Source of the DNA: Brachyhypopomus gauderio
Lineage: Eukaryota; Chordata; Actinopteri; Gymnotiformes; Hypopomidae
Assembly: GCF_052324685.1 (NCBI RefSeq)
Contig: NC_135223.1
Location: forward strand, 9,828,403-9,892,402
Direction: 5' to 3'
Length of the DNA stretch: 64,000 bases
This document shows, piece after piece, positions 61,645 to 64,000 of this stretch. Position numbers and translations under genes: made by a program. The notes under the pieces were generated by a model. It had not been told where the DNA came from and did not search any database. It saw only the letters and a program-made list of their open reading frames with translations. The stretch's first letter is position 1. Each line of letters begins with the position of its first letter.

Positions 61645-62917
61645 ATTTTGCGCTGTGGGTACAAGGGAGTCTCTCGCTGTAAAAACAAAGCAGATACTTT
61701 CGGTTTCTAGCTTTAGCGACAAGCTCCCTGACAAGCGCTATGTGTCTGCCCGACTTGGTAAACACTACAGGGAAGAGCTACCTGTAGTACAAGATTCGGG
61801 CAGGCAGAATGAATGTGCAGACGAGCGTTGGCTTGGCTCTCGGTTGGCTTTCAAAAGTAATTGTGAACTCCCGATGCCTCCGACAAGGCGGAGTCACAAT
61901 GAAAGCCACCGAGAAGCAGTTGTGTCTGTATTAGGGATGGGGAGATTCGGCACACATGTCTGCGATTCGACTGCACCGGTAGATTCAACGTGCATCAGGT
62001 TTAATTTGCGGGCGAATTTACGGTGCATCTCCTCTAGCCTTTTTGCATCTGCAAATACCATGGTTAAATCGGGTGTTTTGTTTTCCAGTTTTTTGTATTC
62101 CTTATTCTAACGTATTTACAGAGGCAACATACTTTTTATTTTTATTGATTTCTTTTTTTTCCGAGGCAACATAAATGCACCATCGTGTCCTCAGGTACTG
62201 ACGCAAACACGCAGACGCACACAAGACCTAAACCCAAGTCTATGCCTGTCCACAACATGTACTATTCCAACACATTCATCCCTTCATAATGTGTACTATT
62301 CCAACACATTCATCCCTTCCTTTGCTACTTTCTTCTTGCCCCAGGCAGCTCTGTGGACAAGTTTGATGCTGGGTAGGATATGTCATATATTCACTTCTAA
62401 AAATAGATAAAGCAATGAACATTTTAACGTATAATCTTCATTTTCCTTTTATTTATAATGTTCAAATACTGTATATATTATTTGTGAATGTAAAATCTAA
62501 CATCCATAAAATGTTTTAGGAGACATGCAAAAACATGAGATTGCTTATCAGCAATTTTCAAAAAATGTAAGAATTTCACAGAAGGCAACGCAGGTAAAGT
62601 ACAAGTTGAATATGCATTTAGCTAAATACAGTGGAACCTCGGTAAGTGATTTGGATAACAACCAAAGATTTCGCTAAAAATTTGCACCGGATAGCGAACA
62701 GCTACGTTACCCATACGGTGAAAGTACCATGCGCATGCGCAGTAGCCCTAGGTAGGTCGTTCGATGGGTAGCACAGATTTTCATAACACATGTCCAGGGC
62801 CAGAATGGGTGTGATGCATGTCCCGGCCCAAACTACTGAGATTAACATGGGCCAGCCCAATGTTATTTGCACTTGAAGACTCTGCCAATCAGCAGTTTTA
62901 GTGAGGGTAATGCTGCA

Positions 62918-63662
62918 GGCAGGAGCCCCGGTGGGCGTGGGTAAAGGGCGGAGCATGTGTCAATCATTTTTTACTGCAGCCAATCATCTTAACAGATCTG
63001 CCAAAAGAAGGCGTATGTTACGTATGTAAATGCATACCTTTGCGAGCGATGTAAAACGGAGATGATGGCATGGGCGGTGCTGTTATGAACACTTTATTCA
63101 CAATAGCATGAGGCAACGCGAACTATAAAGAGATATCATGTGCTATCTGCGCTTTGATGACAAGAGCACAAGGGCTGCCCGCCTTGCAACTGATAAATTT
63201 GCTATGATCTCGGAGATATTTGATAAATTTGTGAAAAACAGTATTGCTTCTTACACGCCCGGTGAGAACATAACTGTTGATGAGCAACTGTTCCCAACTA
63301 AAGCTCGCTGTCGTTTCACTCAGTACATGGCCAATAAACCCGATAAATTTGGGATTAAGTTCTGGGTGGCACAACTGTATTCGGTGAAGGGTAGCACCCG
63401 TCGTTGGCCTGTAGCGGTGTTCTATAACCTTCTAGACCTGGCTGCACTAAATGCACATATATTGTTCAAACAGTGCATGAACTTTAACTAGTTATATTAT
63501 AGATATATTACTAGATTATATAACTAGATAATTAGCTTAATAAAAATTGACGACGAAAGTCTAGTATCTGATTGGCTGCAATGCTCCAATGCAATGATTG
63601 GCTGCAATGATTGACACATGCTCCGCCCTTTACTCACGCCCACAGGGGCTCCGGCCTGCAGC
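62918..63662. mobile_element. Element with long inverted repeats enclosing a piggyBac relic
   Basis: The left end (gtaatgctgcaggcaggagccccggtgggcg, 62907 onward) is the reverse complement of the right end (cccacaggggctccggcctgcagcattac, to about 63668); arms are about 70 bp and extend over ggcggagcatgtgtcaatca. In copy 1 only the right arm remains. A deletion between two ctgc words explains part of the loss. Confidence 0.65.
63138..63491 (+). pseudogene. piggyBac transposase fragment, internally deleted
   Basis: The 117-codon frame starts in the catalytic region of piggyBac-type transposases: LRFDDKSTRAARLATDKF, then YTPGENITVDEQLFPTKARC, then RFTQYMANKPDKFGIKFW. After KFWVA the sequence jumps to a much later part of the family (RRWPVAVFYNLLDLAALNAH), so over a hundred residues, including further catalytic Asp positions, are missing in frame. 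It lies inside the inverted-repeat element and just upstream of the duplicate gene promoter. Confidence 0.88.
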
Positions 63663-63741
63663 ATTACATATATGGTTTTAGTTATTATCTAACTGCGTCA
63701 CTATGACAACACGGCTTATGGCGTCACAATGCAGGAGACCG

Positions 63742-63749
63742 TATAAAAG
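63742..63749 (+). promoter_or_regulatory. TATA box of the second gene copy
   Basis: TATAAAAG in sequence collinear with 51758-51765. The upstream CRE is changed to TGGCGTCA (63719-63726). Confidence 0.75.
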
Positions 63750-63850
63750 TCGCCACACAGCGTTTAAACCACAGATGGTTTAATCATCACTGCGGTTGAA
63801 GTACTACCAGCGGTTCATTGTGCGAGTAAGAGTGACTATTCCAAGTGATC

Positions 63851-63871
63851 ATGAGTAAACAACTGAGAATG
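63851..63871 (+). CDS. First coding exon of second copy of the unrecognised gene (partial)
   Basis: ATG followed by the same seven codons (MSKQLRM) and donor GTAAGT as the exon at 51866-51886. The 5' UTR is collinear apart from small indels near 63828-63840. The rest of the gene lies beyond the window, so whether this copy is intact is unknown. Confidence 0.75.
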
Positions 63872-64000
63872 GTAAGTTAATGTTCCTTTGAGCAAGCTAG
63901 CTGGCTGGGTGGGGTGTGTAATGGACAAAAAATAACTATTATATCGCGATCGATGGATCGCCAGTAGTTGGCGAATTAGTAACTGAGCGTGTGAAGACAG

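Larger units (their letters stand above)
60886..63720. repeat. Segmental duplication, copy 2, second part
   Basis: Matches 47508-51734 without the hAT element at 48056-49689 and with an additional 62918-63560 segment. The empty hAT site is at 61429-61436. Confidence 0.93.

Overview
This window is vertebrate nuclear DNA, almost certainly from a teleost fish. The evidence is GT-AG introns, AATAAA signals, a P-glycoprotein gene with the standard vertebrate exon pattern, and dense fish-type mobile elements (hAT with 8-bp target duplications, Gypsy-type solo LTRs with 5-bp duplications, Tc1, L1/Tx1, L2-like, tRNA SINEs, piggyBac). There is no prokaryotic gene organisation. Species cannot be fixed from sequence alone; the choice of ABCB paralogue and of fish lineage is inference.

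Layout. 1-10.7 kb: a complete full-length ABCB (P-glycoprotein-like) transporter gene on the + strand. I resolve it into 28 coding exons whose phases all join, giving about 1,344 residues. Its introns hold a 31-bp minisatellite, a CA tract, an L2-like LINE tail and a 331-bp hAT element. 10.7-25 kb: a gene-poor repeat zone with five solo LTRs carrying exact 5-bp duplications, a decayed Gypsy integrase-chromodomain fragment, an LTR split by a 1,018-bp hAT element, two SINEs, a 40-bp minisatellite, a Tc1 fragment, and a dead partial duplicate of the ABCB exon 3-4 region. 25-32 kb: a broken multi-exon hAT-like transposase gene hit by two hAT elements of one family and by a 729-bp locally copied insertion. 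33.4-34 kb: a truncated C2H2 zinc-finger sequence. 34.2-37.0 kb: a 5'-truncated but still open L1-type retrotransposon with a 15-bp target duplication and poly(A).

38.3-64 kb: a tandem segmental duplication. Each copy carries a hAT-dimerisation fragment, a 164-bp foldback element and the promoter plus first exon of an unrecognised gene. In copy 1 the whole gene is present (51,866-57,998, eight exons, 838 residues, all phases consistent). In copy 2 only the TATA promoter and the first coding exon fall inside the window (63,851-63,871). Copy 1 has received a 7.6-kb insertion of a 1.9-kb repeat array (39,920-47,507) and a 1,634-bp hAT element. Copy 2 retains the empty site for both, so the events can be ordered.

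Most interesting: the uncharacterised tandemly duplicated gene, with TATA, a palindromic CRE in copy 1 only, an intronic G-quadruplex tract expanded in copy 1 only, and an RVxF-like PP1 docking motif in a 64-bp exon; and the 1.9-kb repeat array, whose units carry several sequences very close to the CTCF consensus and have hairpin, inverted termini nested inside ATT microsatellite.
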